From assembly GCF_022836495.1 (NCBI RefSeq), contig NZ_BQXM01000008.1, positions 62,001 through 126,000 on the forward strand: a DNA stretch of 64,000 nucleotides, read 5' to 3'. The first letter of the stretch is position 1. The number at the start of each line of letters is the position of its first letter. This stretch comes from Desulforhabdus sp. TSK. GTDB lineage: Bacteria; Desulfobacterota; Syntrophobacteria; Syntrophobacterales; Syntrophobacteraceae. The notes under the pieces were generated by a model. That model saw nothing but the letters and a program-made list of their open reading frames with translations, did not search any database and was not told where the DNA came from. Below are positions 10,111 through 20,100 of the stretch, piece after piece. Both the position numbers and the translations under genes were made by a program.

Positions 10111-10139
10111 TTGACAAGAATCGGATGGTCTTTTTAAAT
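10111..10139 (+). promoter_or_regulatory. Sigma-70 promoter for the tRNA gene
   Basis: A perfect TTGACA (10111-10116), a 17-base spacer and TTAAAT (10134-10139) lie about 30 bases before the tRNA 5' end. The spacing and the -35 box are ideal, and the -10 box matches four of six positions. Confidence 0.75.
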
Positions 10140-10168
10140 AAGCTTCGCCTGAAGGATTGGTTTTTTGA

Positions 10169-10241
10169 GGGCCCATAGCTCAGTTGGTAGAGCCACCGGC
10201 TCATAACCGGTCGGTCCCTGGTTCGAGGCCAGGTGGGCCCA
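10169..10241 (+). tRNA. tRNA with CAT anticodon (tRNA-Met type)
   Basis: A 73-base cloverleaf. Acceptor stem GGGCCCA pairs with TGGGCCC, D-arm GCTC/GAGC, anticodon stem ACCGG/CCGGT with loop CTCATAA (anticodon CAT), variable loop CGGTC, T-stem CCTGG/CCAGG with loop TTCGAGG, discriminator A. CCA is not encoded. The fully paired first base makes an initiator unlikely. It could be elongator Met or the lysidine-modified Ile tRNA, which also has CAT; the sequence alone does not settle this here. Confidence 0.93.
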
Positions 10242-10314
10242 CTTCGCAAGATAAAGAAGCCAATGAAATCTATTGTATGCAATCTGTCAAAACCAGTTGG
10301 AGGATCTTCGAGAG

Positions 10315-10395
10315 CGGAGGCGGCAAACCCCTGCCAGGGGGTGGGTGGAAAGCCGGAAGCCTCGGATCTCGAGGGATACAGACGGTGTAAATCAT
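10315..10395 (+). ncRNA. Structured RNA leader of unknown class, weakly GEMM-like
   Basis: Between the tRNA and the Nif3 gene lies a stretch able to fold into nested stems. GAGGC (10317-10321) pairs with GCCTC (10358-10362), the adjoining GGC pairs with GCC, an inner CCCC/GGGG hairpin follows the unpaired AAA, and CCTCG/CGAGG forms a further hairpin around 10359-10373. The elements GGCAAACC, GGAAAGCC and ACAGACGG in this order recall the c-di-GMP-I (GEMM) riboswitch core, but key positions differ (GGGTGGAAAGCC instead of GGGACGCAAAGCC). A strong terminator follows directly and a gene begins 15 bases after it, as in attenuation switches. Class and ligand are not established. Confidence 0.3.
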
Positions 10396-10396
10396 G

Positions 10397-10435
10397 ATGG
10401 GGGTGCTCCTGATAAGGAGCACCCCCATACTTTTT
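10397..10435 (+). terminator. Intrinsic terminator upstream of the Nif3 gene
   Basis: A perfect 13-base-pair stem, ATGGGGGTGCTCC (10397-10409) with GGAGCACCCCCAT (10416-10428), loop TGATAA, followed by AC and five T. It could end the tRNA transcript or act as the expression platform of the RNA fold just upstream. Confidence 0.85.
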
Positions 10436-10449
10436 GGGGGCAAGGCGAA

Positions 10450-11265
10450 ATGGCGCAAGTAAAAGATGTCCTGCGGTGGATCGATGTGCATGCTCCTTTT
10501 CGGCATGCGGAATCCTGGGACAATTGCGGCCTTCAAGTGGGTGATCCTCTCGCCCGCGTGGAGAGAATCCTTGTGGCCCTGGATGCCGCTTCCTGGAGCC
10601 TTCAAGAGGCGGAGGAACAGAACTGTCAATGCCTCGTGACGCATCACCCTCTGATTTTTCGCCCCCTCAGTGCAGTGCGCGCCGATTCCTTTCCCGGGGC
10701 GCTCGTGATCAGGGCTCTATTGAAAGGAATTCATATCATTGCCGCGCATACGAATCTGGATGCCGCCAGGGAGGGGACCAACGCGCAATGGGTGAAGCTC
10801 CTGGCTCTTGAATTCGCTGAGCCTTTGGAAGCGGATGCCTCCTGGCGCGATGATGCGGCTTATGGTGGAATGGGCCGGCTGGGAGTTTTGCCTGAGAGAA
10901 TCACCTTAAAAGCTTTTGCCAACCGGGTCGAAACGGTACTCGGAGGCGCGAAGGTGCGTGTAGTGGGAGACCCGCGTCGGGAGGTGAGACGCATCGCCCT
11001 CTGCACGGGAAGCGGCGGCAGCCTTTTGGAAAAGGTCATTGCCGCTGGGGCCGAAGTCTATGTCACGGGGGACGTCAAGTATCACGAAGCTCAAAGAGCT
11101 GTGGAAGCGGGCTTGTGTATGGTAGACGCGGGGCATTTCGCATCGGAGCGGCTGATCGTTCCACCCCTTGCCCAATACCTGGCGTCACAGGGGAGGGAAG
11201 AAGGACTTCCTGTGGAGGTCCTCACGGCTTCTTCGGAGCGGGATCCTTTTTGGAGCCTGGAGTAG
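10450..11265 (+). CDS. Nif3-like dinuclear metal centre protein
   Basis: 271 residues from ATG 10450. Family motifs are AESWDNCGLQVGDP near the start, VTHHPLIFRPL (metal-binding His pair), AAHTNLDAA, and near the end VTGDVKYHEAQ and DAGHFASERLIVP. The family (YbgI, YqfO, Nif3) forms a hexameric toroid with a di-metal site. It is often annotated as GTP cyclohydrolase I type 2, but its physiological role is unresolved. It lies only 15 bases behind a strong terminator, and no promoter is visible in between. Confidence 0.9.
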   Translation: MAQVKDVLRWIDVHAPFRHAESWDNCGLQVGDPLARVERILVALDAASWSLQEAEEQNCQCLVTHHPLIFRPLSAVRADSFPGALVIRALLKGIHIIAAHTNLDAAREGTNAQWVKLLALEFAEPLEADASWRDDAAYGGMGRLGVLPERITLKAFANRVETVLGGAKVRVVGDPRREVRRIALCTGSGGSLLEKVIAAGAEVYVTGDVKYHEAQRAVEAGLCMVDAGHFASERLIVPPLAQYLASQGREEGLPVEVLTASSERDPFWSLE

Positions 11266-11397
11266 CCCGTCTGCGGCTTGTGCATGATGGAAGGGACGGT
11301 AGCTGGAAACGGGATGAAAACAATGAAGAGCGACATTTTCTGAAATGTTGCGTGCCGGGCGGTGGGGATGGCCGACCGGCCTGAGAGGAGGTTTCAC

Positions 11398-12144
11398 TTG
11401 CTGGAACAGCTCAAGTTTTTGATTGAATATCAGATCCTGGAGAACAAGAGGGCAATGCTGGCGCGCAACTGCGAAGAAGCACCCCGGCGTATTGCTGAAC
11501 TTGAGAAGGAATTCGGTCACTTCGAGGCGGAGTTCATTGCCAGGAAGGCCGATCATTCGCACGCTCAGGAGACACATCGTGCGTTGGAACAGGCCATCGC
11601 GGACCTGGAAGCCAAGATCGCGCGCAGCAAGAAGCGCATGAACGAAGTGAAAAACAACAAAGAATATCAGGCGATTCTTAGAGAGATCGACGACTCCAAG
11701 AAGGAAATTTCCTCCAAGGAGTCAGAAGTCCTTGAGGTGATGGATAAAATCGAGACTCTGGGTGCCGAAGTTCAGGAGATGGAGAAGGCTCTCGAAGAAA
11801 GGCGTAAGAAGTTGGATTCGGACTGTCTGGAGCTTCGTACGGGAATGGAGCAGCTGAAAGAAAAGCTCGAACGCCTGCAGGCCTGCCAAAAAGAGGTGGA
11901 AGTGAAGTTGGAGCCCAACCTCCTCCGGCGCTCCAACTTTTTGTTCGTGAAGCAGGCAGGTATTGCCGTGGCTCCCGTGGAGAACGGTGTCTGCCAGGTC
12001 TGCCATCTTAATATTCCCCCACAGAAATTCATCGAGCTTCAGCGCGACGAAACCATCATGCAGTGCCCCCACTGCCACCGCTTTCTCTACTGGCCCGGTC
12101 ACGAAGCGTATTGTCTTTCGGAAGATGACTACGGGAACCTGTGA
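11398..12144 (+). CDS. C4-type zinc-ribbon coiled-coil protein (DUF164 family)
   Basis: 248 residues from TTG 11398, chosen because a near-perfect ribosome site (GAGGAGGT, 11385-11392) stands six bases before it; in-frame starts at 11362 or 11368 lie ahead of that site. Residues ~1-180 form a long charged coiled coil. The C-terminus holds the zinc ribbon CQVC ... CPHC between about residues 200 and 230. The family commonly follows the Nif3 gene, as here. No biochemical function is established; nucleic-acid binding is a guess from the ribbon. Confidence 0.85.
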   Translation: MLEQLKFLIEYQILENKRAMLARNCEEAPRRIAELEKEFGHFEAEFIARKADHSHAQETHRALEQAIADLEAKIARSKKRMNEVKNNKEYQAILREIDDSKKEISSKESEVLEVMDKIETLGAEVQEMEKALEERRKKLDSDCLELRTGMEQLKEKLERLQACQKEVEVKLEPNLLRRSNFLFVKQAGIAVAPVENGVCQVCHLNIPPQKFIELQRDETIMQCPHCHRFLYWPGHEAYCLSEDDYGNL

Positions 12145-12331
12145 CATTCTGCCGCCAGCGCTCTTTGTGGAGCAGTTTTTGCTGTTTTTTCGCTGGAATG
12201 TGTTCATGAATGCGAAAGTGAAAGAATGATCAAGGAAAAGGGTTGCCATTTCAAGTGGGCTGTAATATGACAGGGTCGCCTTGGGGACGGCTTCCCCTTG
12301 AGTCTATTATTTTTAGAGAGGATTCAGGTTC

Positions 12332-13285
12332 ATGGCCACATATGGTATGAAGATCTTTGCGGGCAACAGCAATCCTGAGCTGGCTGTGCAGATTTGCGAG
12401 TCGCTGGAGATCCCTCTGAGCAGGTCCCTCGTGACGACGTTCAGTGATGGTGAGATCCGGGTTGAGATCGGAGAAAATGTCCGGGGGGCCGATGTCTTTG
12501 TCGTGCAGACCGGTTCTCCCCCGGTGAACGATCACTTGATGGAGCTGCTGGTGATGATCGACGCCCTCAAGCGTGCTTCCGCGCGAAGAATCACGGCGGT
12601 GATTCCGTACTACAGCTATTCGCGCCAGGATAGAAAAAACAAGCCGCGCGTTCCCATTACGGCCCGCCTTGTGGCGGACCTCATCACCCGAGTCGGCACG
12701 CACCGGATTCTTACGGTGGATTTGCATGCCGGCCAGATCCAGGGCTTTTTTGATATCCCCGTGGACAATCTTTATGCTTCTCCCATCTTACTTCCCTACA
12801 TTCGTGAACATTTCAACGGGAATCTGGTCATTGTGTCCCCCGACGCCGGCGGGGTTCCCAGGGCTCGTGCCTATGCGAGCCAGCTCAAAGCGGGGCTTGC
12901 ACTCATCGACAAGCGCCGAGCCGAGGTGAATAAGGCAGAGGCATTGAACATTATCGGTGAAGTGGAAGGAAAGACGGCTGTTGTTCTGGATGACATGGTG
13001 GACACGGCAGGAACCCTGGTGGAAGCTACCAAGTCGCTGCTGGAAAAGGGCGCGAGGGAAGTCCACGCCTGTGTGACCCATCCCATACTCTCGGGTCCTG
13101 CGGTGGATCGCATTGAAAGCAGCCTCTTGAAGAGCCTGGTGGTGACAGACACGGTGCCTCTGAGTCCCCAGGCCTCTCACTGTGAAAAAATCAAATGTGT
13201 TCCAGCGTGCAGGCTTTTTTCCGCCGCCATCCGGAACATCCATAACGAAGATTCCATCAGCACCCTTTTTGAAATTCTCCATTAG
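12332..13285 (+). CDS. prs: Ribose-phosphate pyrophosphokinase (PRPP synthetase)
   Basis: 317 residues. Signature elements are KIFAGNSNPELA at the start, TFSDGEIRVEIGENVRG, IPYYSYSRQDRK, the DLHAGQIQGFF motif and the PRPP-binding loop VVLDDMVDTAGTL. It makes PRPP from ribose 5-phosphate and ATP for nucleotides, histidine and NAD. ATG 12332 follows GAGAGGATTC. The 187 bases upstream show no gene. The permease gene begins 18 bases after its stop. Confidence 0.97.
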   Translation: MATYGMKIFAGNSNPELAVQICESLEIPLSRSLVTTFSDGEIRVEIGENVRGADVFVVQTGSPPVNDHLMELLVMIDALKRASARRITAVIPYYSYSRQDRKNKPRVPITARLVADLITRVGTHRILTVDLHAGQIQGFFDIPVDNLYASPILLPYIREHFNGNLVIVSPDAGGVPRARAYASQLKAGLALIDKRRAEVNKAEALNIIGEVEGKTAVVLDDMVDTAGTLVEATKSLLEKGAREVHACVTHPILSGPAVDRIESSLLKSLVVTDTVPLSPQASHCEKIKCVPACRLFSAAIRNIHNEDSISTLFEILH

Positions 13286-13302
13286 CTCGCGGGGAGCCGC
13301 CA

Positions 13303-14634
13303 GTGGAACAGCCCTGTCGTTCTGCGGCGGATCCACGCAGTTTTGCCATGGAAAAATCCTCGTACGTCTATGATATCGATGATCGTCCCCCACTGAAATA
13401 TACTCTGGTCTTTGGGCTTCAGTGGGCGATCATCATGTTTCCTGTTCTCATCATCGTGACCACTCTTGGAAGCAAGGCGCTCCAGATGGACACGGCGGGG
13501 GAGACTCGTTTTTTTCAGCTCACCCTGATGGTTTCGGGAATCTTCACCCTGGCTCAAAGCCTTTGGGGCCATCGCTATCCCTTGCTGGATGGGCCCGCGA
13601 CGGCCCTCCTGCTCACCTTTATTGTGCTGGCGCCCCTAGGCATTGGAGCCATTCAGGGTGGGACGATCCTTGGAGGAGCTCTCCTGGTTGGTGTCGTCCT
13701 GTTGGGCCAATTGCAGAAGGTCATTGCCCTCGCGACGCCCAACGTCGTGGGGGTCATCCTCATGCTCATCTCTTTTTCCATGCTTCCCTATATTACCCAC
13801 ACTCTCATCGGCATCGAGGGGGCCCAATCCACAGGGGACCTGCTCACCTTCGTGGTGAGTCTCATCCTGGTGGTATTCATGGCGGCCCTGTCTCACTGGT
13901 TGAAGGGATTCTGGAAGACCATCGTTCTGGTGCTGGGTATGTGCTTGGGGACCACGATTTTTTCCATACTGGGGGCAGCCGGCTGGGAGAGAGTTTTAAC
14001 GGCCCCCTGGGTTTCTGTTCCTCCAGAGTGGATCCCTGCCCGCCCCCATTTCTACTGGCCGGCCGTGCTGGCTTGTGCGTCGTCTTATCTGGCAGTGGTG
14101 GTCAACAGCTTGGGGAGCTTTAACGGCATTGCCATTCTGACGGATATGAAAAGGCTTCCACGGTCCATCTCCCGAGGGATTCTCTTCAATGGGCTTGGAG
14201 GAATTTGCTGTGGATTGTTGGGGATTGTGGGGACCGTAAGCTACAGCCTCAGTCCTGGTGTCGTGCTGGCCAACCGTGTGGCCAGTCGCTACACCACGGC
14301 CTGCTGCGGCTGCCTTCTCCTGGCGGCCGCCTTTGTGCCCAAGCTGGCCATGCTGCTGGCTTCCGTCCCTTCCCCCGTCGTGGGGGCAGTCCTCTGCGTG
14401 GCCATGGGAGCCCAGGTGGGTGCAGGGCTGGCCATCATTTCCAGAGAGAGCATTTCCAGTCGTGACTATTATGTTGTCGGGCTCCCACTCATTGTCGGGA
14501 CATTGGTCAGCTTCCTCCCTGGTCCCTTTATTAATGCGATGCCGGCCGGTCTCCGTGTCTTCCTGGGCAACGGTTTTGTCGTGGGCATCACTCTCGTCCT
14601 GCTGCTGGAGCATGTCCTCATGAGGAAAAAGTAG
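13303..14634 (+). CDS. NCS2-family nucleobase permease (divergent)
   Basis: 443 residues from GTG 13303, preferred because GGGGAG stands six bases before it; ATG 13348 has no clear ribosome site. About 12-14 hydrophobic segments can be seen, and the overall pattern is that of the xanthine/uracil permease superfamily. The motif around VVVNSLGSFNGIAILTDMKRL replaces the usual QNxG signature, so the substrate cannot be assigned. The position directly after prs suggests purine or pyrimidine salvage. It acts in the inner membrane. Confidence 0.75.
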   Translation: MEQPCRSAADPRSFAMEKSSYVYDIDDRPPLKYTLVFGLQWAIIMFPVLIIVTTLGSKALQMDTAGETRFFQLTLMVSGIFTLAQSLWGHRYPLLDGPATALLLTFIVLAPLGIGAIQGGTILGGALLVGVVLLGQLQKVIALATPNVVGVILMLISFSMLPYITHTLIGIEGAQSTGDLLTFVVSLILVVFMAALSHWLKGFWKTIVLVLGMCLGTTIFSILGAAGWERVLTAPWVSVPPEWIPARPHFYWPAVLACASSYLAVVVNSLGSFNGIAILTDMKRLPRSISRGILFNGLGGICCGLLGIVGTVSYSLSPGVVLANRVASRYTTACCGCLLLAAAFVPKLAMLLASVPSPVVGAVLCVAMGAQVGAGLAIISRESISSRDYYVVGLPLIVGTLVSFLPGPFINAMPAGLRVFLGNGFVVGITLVLLLEHVLMRKK

Positions 14635-14689
14635 CGCATGGTTATGAGTCGGGGGACGAATCGTCCCGGAGTCTCGAAAAGGAGAAGCG

Positions 14690-15151
14690 ATGGCTGACCG
14701 CTCGCGTGTTTCCTGTCCACGGTGTGGGGCACCCGTTCATGTATACCGGAATCCTTTCCTTGCCGTAGATATTGTGATCCGGATTCCAGGGCGTGGAATC
14801 GTGCTCATCGAACGTAAGAACCCGCCTTACGGCTGGGCTTTGCCCGGAGGTTTCGTGGATTATGGCGAGAGCCTGGAGGCGGCCGCTCACAGGGAGGCTC
14901 TTGAAGAAACCGGCCTGGAGCTGGAAGGGATGGAACAGTTCCGTGCCTATTCCGACCCCGGTCGCGATCCCCGACAGCATACGGTGAGTGTCGTGTTCAC
15001 GGCTCTCGGCAAGGGAGATCCCCTGGCAGCGGACGATGCGAAGCATCTGGAGGTTTTCCCTCAAGACCGGCTTCCGGATACCCTGGCTTTTGACCATGCG
15101 CAGATTCTCTCCGATTGCCTGGAGCATTTGCGGCATTTGAAAAAACTTTAA
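14690..15151 (+). CDS. Nudix hydrolase
   Basis: 153 residues with a complete Nudix box, [24 protein letters not shown] (GX5EX7REUXEEXGU), near residues 52-74. The N-terminal [14 protein letters not shown] looks like half of a zinc ribbon. Nudix enzymes hydrolyse nucleoside diphosphates linked to another group. ADP-ribose or an oxidised nucleotide is plausible here, but the substrate is not determined by sequence. The ATG is preceded by GGAGAAGCG. Confidence 0.9.
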   Translation: MADRSRVSCPRCGAPVHVYRNPFLAVDIVIRIPGRGIVLIERKNPPYGWALPGGFVDYGESLEAAAHREALEETGLELEGMEQFRAYSDPGRDPRQHTVSVVFTALGKGDPLAADDAKHLEVFPQDRLPDTLAFDHAQILSDCLEHLRHLKKL

Positions 15152-15185
15152 AATATCAAAATTTTTACACCAACGAGGTCAGGCG

Positions 15186-16007
15186 ATGCCCATGGATGAA
15201 GAGAAGCAGGAAGATTTCAGCAGTGAAAAAGTCTCGAATGTCACCACCTGGGTTTACGATAAAACGGGCGAATGTATTGAGAAGCCGCAGTGGGTGATCC
15301 AGGAGCGTCCAGTGACCCTCTATGTCAACGGCCGTGAAATGGTGACTCTCCTCTGTGCGGGACACCATCTGGAAGAGCTGGCCGTGGGGTTTTTATTTGC
15401 GGACGGCTTCCTGCAATCGTATGAAGATCTTGAAAAAATCGAGGTGGATGCTGAAACGGGAAAGATCGACATTGTTACCCGGGCGGACACCTCCATTCCG
15501 GAGCAGCTCTGGATGAAGCGCACGATCACTTCGGGGTGCGGCAAAGGAACGGTCTTTTATTATGCCCTGGATGCCCTGCTGAGCCGCAAGATTGAAGGGA
15601 ACGTGAAATTTTCACCTTTGCAGGTTTTGGAGCGGATGGAAGAAATGCACCGGATGAGCGAAATCTACCGGCACACCCATGGAGTTCACAACACACTCCT
15701 TGCCACTCCGGAAAGAATTCTGCTGTTTCGAGACGACATCGGTCGTCACAATGCTGTGGATATGATGGTGGGACATGCCTTTTTAAACCGAATGCCCTTA
15801 GACGACAAAATGCTCATCACTACCGGACGCCTGACCTCGGAGATCCTCATCAAGGCAGCCAAAGTAAACATTCCGGTCCTCATCAGCCGCAACACGGCCA
15901 CGACACTCGCCATCGAACTGGCTCAGTCCCTCAATATCACCCTCATTGGCTTCGTCAGGGCAGGGAAATTCACCGTGTACAGCGGCAGGGAGCGGATTGT
16001 GGAATGA
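15186..16007 (+). CDS. fdhD: FdhD, sulfurtransferase for formate dehydrogenase maturation
   Basis: 273 residues. Family blocks are ERPVTLYVNGREMVTLLC, HLEELAVGFLFADGF, TSGCGKGT, HTHGVHNTLL, RDDIGRHNAVDMMVG, TTGRLTSEILIKAAK and ISRNTATTLAIELA. FdhD passes sulfur from IscS to the molybdenum or tungsten cofactor before insertion into formate dehydrogenase. E. coli FdhD has a CxxC pair, whereas here only the first Cys remains (SGCGKG). Together with selB this suggests a selenocysteine formate dehydrogenase elsewhere in the genome. ATG 15192 is an alternative start. Confidence 0.93.
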   Translation: MPMDEEKQEDFSSEKVSNVTTWVYDKTGECIEKPQWVIQERPVTLYVNGREMVTLLCAGHHLEELAVGFLFADGFLQSYEDLEKIEVDAETGKIDIVTRADTSIPEQLWMKRTITSGCGKGTVFYYALDALLSRKIEGNVKFSPLQVLERMEEMHRMSEIYRHTHGVHNTLLATPERILLFRDDIGRHNAVDMMVGHAFLNRMPLDDKMLITTGRLTSEILIKAAKVNIPVLISRNTATTLAIELAQSLNITLIGFVRAGKFTVYSGRERIVE

Positions 16008-16367
16008 GGAGTATCGTGGCTCCTCTGTACCGTGGTTTCCGAGCCCAATCCTCTGCGCAGCGGGGCGCAGGGGACTTCCCCGATGGAATCCGGCACCCCT
16101 CGCCTGGAAAGCAAATTTCGGTCCTCCTGTTATTCTCCCCTTGAACTCAGCTGCCAAACGAACCATAATGATCTTCAAAAGCATTTGAAGGCCATTCAAG
16201 TTCTGTATTTTTCCATTTTTCTTCCTACCAAGCTTCGTGACCTGTGGGGCACGAGGGTGCTGAGAACTATCATTTTCAGGAACTTGGAATGAACTGGGGT
16301 GCGCCGTCGGATTGGAGCTTGTTTCAGGCGCAATGAATGAAACCTCATCAAGAGAAGGGAGAGTTCG
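16008..16367. other. Gap of 360 bases without a recognisable gene
   Basis: Several short open frames cross this stretch on both strands, but none has a convincing ribosome site or recognisable protein content. No repeat family seen elsewhere in the window occurs here. A ribosome site for aqpZ (AAGGGAGAG) closes it. Confidence 0.6.
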
Positions 16368-17054
16368 ATGAAACAGTTTGGAGCTGAGTTCGTGGGGACA
16401 TTTTGGCTGGTGCTTGGGGGATGCGGGAGTGCGGTTCTCGCGGCGGCCTTTCCCAATGTGGGAATCGGACTCCTGGGAGTTGCCCTGGCCTTCGGTCTGA
16501 CAGTGTTGACCATGGCTTACGCCATCGGACACATCTCGGGTTGTCATCTCAATCCCGCCGTATCCGTGGGACTCTGCGTCGGGGGTCGTTTTCCCGCAGA
16601 CAAGCTCCTCCCCTATATCGTCGCTCAGGTCCTGGGAGCCATCTGTGCCGGCGGGGTCCTCTACATCATTGCCAGTGGGAAGGCCGGGTTCGATGTAGCG
16701 GGGGGATTCGCGTCCAATGGCTATGGCGCTCATTCGCCGGGAGGATACAGCTTTCTTGCGGCTCTCGTCTGTGAAGTCGTCATGACCATGATGTTTCTCG
16801 TCATCATCTTGGGGTCAACGGACAAGCGTGCACCGCAGGGATTCGCTCCCATCGCCATCGGCCTGGGCTTGACACTGATTCACCTCATCAGCATTCCCGT
16901 CACCAACACCTCCGTGAATCCTGCACGCAGCACGGGGGTCGCCCTCTTTGTAGGAGGTTGGGCCATCGCACAGCTATGGCTTTTCTGGGTCGCTCCCATC
17001 GTCGGCGCAGTGCTCGGCGGGATCGTCTATCGTATCGTGGGGAAAGAAGATTAA
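16368..17054 (+). CDS. aqpZ: Aquaporin Z-type channel (MIP family)
   Basis: 228 residues with six membrane segments and the two pore NPA boxes, [13 protein letters not shown] near residue 62 and [15 protein letters not shown] near residue 184. The ARSTG context of the second box and the short length favour a water channel of the AqpZ type rather than a glycerol facilitator. The start [15 protein letters not shown] is typical. It lies convergent with sbcC. Confidence 0.93.
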   Translation: MKQFGAEFVGTFWLVLGGCGSAVLAAAFPNVGIGLLGVALAFGLTVLTMAYAIGHISGCHLNPAVSVGLCVGGRFPADKLLPYIVAQVLGAICAGGVLYIIASGKAGFDVAGGFASNGYGAHSPGGYSFLAALVCEVVMTMMFLVIILGSTDKRAPQGFAPIAIGLGLTLIHLISIPVTNTSVNPARSTGVALFVGGWAIAQLWLFWVAPIVGAVLGGIVYRIVGKED

Positions 17055-17068
17055 ATTTTCTGACGGGG

Positions 17069-17090
17069 CAGGCGCGAAGAAGAGCGCCTG
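17069..17090. terminator. Hairpin between convergent aqpZ and sbcC
   Basis: CAGGCGC (17069-17075) and GCGCCTG (17084-17090) form a 7-base-pair stem with an 8-base loop just after aqpZ. There is no T-run, so if it terminates transcription it is not a canonical intrinsic terminator. Confidence 0.35.
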
Positions 17091-17176
17091 ACCCGGGAAA
17101 TGGCCCCTGTTGGATTTTGCTGCCGGGCCGTCCAGCACTTCAGTGCTTTGGATCACTCTCTTGTGTGGATGCCTGC

Positions 17177-20100
17177 CTATGCCACGATGCTGAGGGTGCT
17201 CCGACCTCCACGCTGTTTTTCCAGTCTTATCTGAGTGGGGATTTCGTCGGCCAGGCGTTTCACATGGGAAATGACGCCCACTGTCTTTCCGTTGGCCCGC
17301 AGTCCTTTGAGGGCTGCCATCACCTTGTAGAGCATCTCATCGTCCAGAGCGCCGAACCCTTCGTCCAGAAAGAGGGATTCGATCTTGCGATCCTTTCCCG
17401 CCATGTCCGCAAGTCCGAGAGCCAGACACAGGCTGACCTGAAAAGACTCTCCACCCGAAAGGGTCTTGGTGGCTCGACAGGTTCCCCCATGAAGAGCGTC
17501 TTCCACATGCAGTCCCAGCCCTTCCTCGGAGAGGGCTCGAAGGTGATAGCGGCCGTTCAGGGATTCCAGGTGCTGATTGGTGCGATCCAGCAACCGCTCG
17601 AACATGAGGCGCTGAAGCTTTGTCTTCACGGCGACGGGGTCCCTGGATGCCAGCGCCTTTTCCTCTGCAACGGTGTGGGCGTAGATCTTCTCCTGTACCG
17701 CTACTGCATCGAGAGCGTCCCGACGCATGCGATCGGCTTCCCGCAGTTCCCTCAGGGAGCGATTTGCAGCGTCCAGTTCCTCCTGAAGCAGTTCGCGTTG
17801 CTTTTCGGCCGCTTCAATTTGGCTCTGGAGGGCTTCAGGAAGTTTCGTCCCCAAATCTTGGGAACGGATGGAGGCCAGCTCTGCTTCCACGGCTTCGCAT
17901 TGCGACCGTGCCTGCTCCAGGGTCTGTTCAGCGGCCTTCCAACGTTCCGTAACGGCTGCCTCCGCTTCCAGTAAAGCAACAGTGCGCTTCAAGTCTTCCA
18001 GGGATTTGAAGTCGAGGGGCACGGCCTTCTGCAAAATGTCTTGTTCTGCCTGCTGCAGGGCAGCCTGGGCAGACTCCTCTTTTTCAACCGATTGGGGCCA
18101 GGTTTGTTCATGTTCGGAAAGCGCCCGTCGGAGGCGATGGATTTCCGCTGACAGCGCTGCCTGCTCTTCGGTGGCGAGAGTCATTCGGCTCTCCAATTCC
18201 TTGTCTTCCTGAACCGGATTCTCTCCCTGGAAGAGCGCGTTATGCTCCGCCTTCAGCGCAGCAATCCGCTGTTGGAGCGTTTCCACGGCAGATCCCAAGC
18301 CCTCGGTTTCTTCTCGCAGTTGAGAGATCTCGGGGGGCAGATTGCTGCGACGGGCTTCCAGAGTCTCCATCCGACCCGCCAGAGCTTCCTGTTCGCGCAA
18401 CTGGCGTCGATAGGTCGCAGCGCGTTGTTTGAGTCGCTGGATGAGCTCTGCTTCCATCCCCTGAGTCGGCAAAGCATGATCAAAGGGAAGGATTCTGCCG
18501 CCCAACTCCTCGCGCGCGGCTGCTTCACTTCCCTGGAGCTGTCTCAGGGTGTTTTCGAGATCGGTCAATGCCTGAACCTGCAGGGCATGGGCATCCCGGA
18601 GACGGTCTCTTTCCCGTTCTCTACGGGACACTTTTTCGTTCAGACGCTGCAGCTTGCGCTCGGACCATGCCGAGCCCCATTTGCGCCATCGAAGGGTTCT
18701 AATCAAAGACTTGAGGCGCTTGAGCTCCCTTTGAACGGATAGCAGATCTTCTTTGACGGCATCTGGATCGGTGATGGACCATTCCCCGCCCACCCGGGCG
18801 CAAAGATCCAGCCAGGACTTTTGGAGGGCCTCCATCCGGCCGGCTTTCGGCTGGAGGGATTCCTTTTCGGCTCGAAGCTCCGACAACCGGGTACGCAGGG
18901 CGTCGACTCTGTCCTGTTGCTCCTGCAACGCCCGCTCCTCGGCGTCAAAGTCAGGAGGCCCCTGCTCCACGTAAGGATGGTCCAGCGCTCCGCACAGGGG
19001 GCACGGGGCTCCTGTCTTGAGAATAGAGCGGTCGGGTGCGTATCTCGCCAAAGCCTCCAGCCATCGCGCCCTTTCTTCCCACTTGGCCAGTTGTGCCTCC
19101 TCGAGGGAAAGGGAATGCGCCAGGGATTCCTCCTGGCTTGCCATCTGGGCGAGAGTGCCCAACGGGTCTCCCCCGGTCGTGAATGCATGGTATTCCTGCC
19201 CGATTTTCAACAGCTGACCGCAGGCAGCCAGGCGCTCCTTCAGTTCTTCTCGCTTTGCCAGTATGGATTCAAGGGTGTCTGTGCCGAGCAGCCGGGTCGT
19301 ACGCTCTTCCCGTTTATCCTTGCGGGCCCTGCTCTCTTCCAGTTGCACCAGAGCCTTCTGCAACGCATCTTCGTCGCGTTTTAAATCCGCTGCCGCCTGC
19401 TGCTCTGCCTTGAGCGCTGCCGCCTGGTGAATTTTCTCCTCACTCAGCTGGCGGCGTATTTCCTGGAGTCGTTCCCATGCGTCCTCGATGCCGGGCAATT
19501 CAGCTTCGAGGCCGGCATCCAGGGAGTGATCCACCAGCCATTGCTGCATTTCCCGCTGGTGGCTGCCGACTTCGTTAAACTGTTTTTCCACGTCGGACTG
19601 CTGCTGCAGCTTTTCCTGCAGAATGCGCTGGTAGGCTTCGTAGCGCGAGACTTCTTCCAGGAAGCGGGCACTTTCCGCCGCAATATCCTGGTCCAGCTGC
19701 TGGGCTTTTTGGACGTCGGCGGAACGGGCGCTCCGCTGAGCTTGAGCCTCCTCCAGTCTCTGTCGACTCTGAAGAAGTTGTGCTTCCAGCTCCGCCAGCC
19801 GACCTCGATGCAATTCCATCTCGGCTTCCAGGCTACTCAACGCATCCCTGGCCGTTTCCGCTTCCAGTTGAAGAGCGTTGAGGCGTTCCGTATCCTCACG
19901 CAAGGGGGCAGCCTTTGCGGCCTCTTCCAGGCCGTAGATGTCCTTCTGAGCCTCAGCGGCACGGGCCTCGGCCGATGCCAGAGCTTCTCGAGCCGCCTCT
20001 GCTTTCGCTTCAAGGTGATCCATGCGTCTGCGCAATTCCAGCGTGCGTTTCAGTTCCCCCAAAAAACCATCGACTTGCTGCAGCTCCCCTTCCGTCTCCT

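Noticed and set aside
10290-10435. SRP RNA, RNase P RNA or tmRNA downstream of the tRNA
   Set aside because: The conserved cores of these RNAs (for example GGAAGCAGCC of SRP RNA, GAGGAAAGTCCGGGC of RNase P) are absent, and the length is too small.
15946-16292. Small rightward frames between fdhD and aqpZ
   Set aside because: No ribosome site, no recognisable protein, and they overlap the fdhD tail in another frame.
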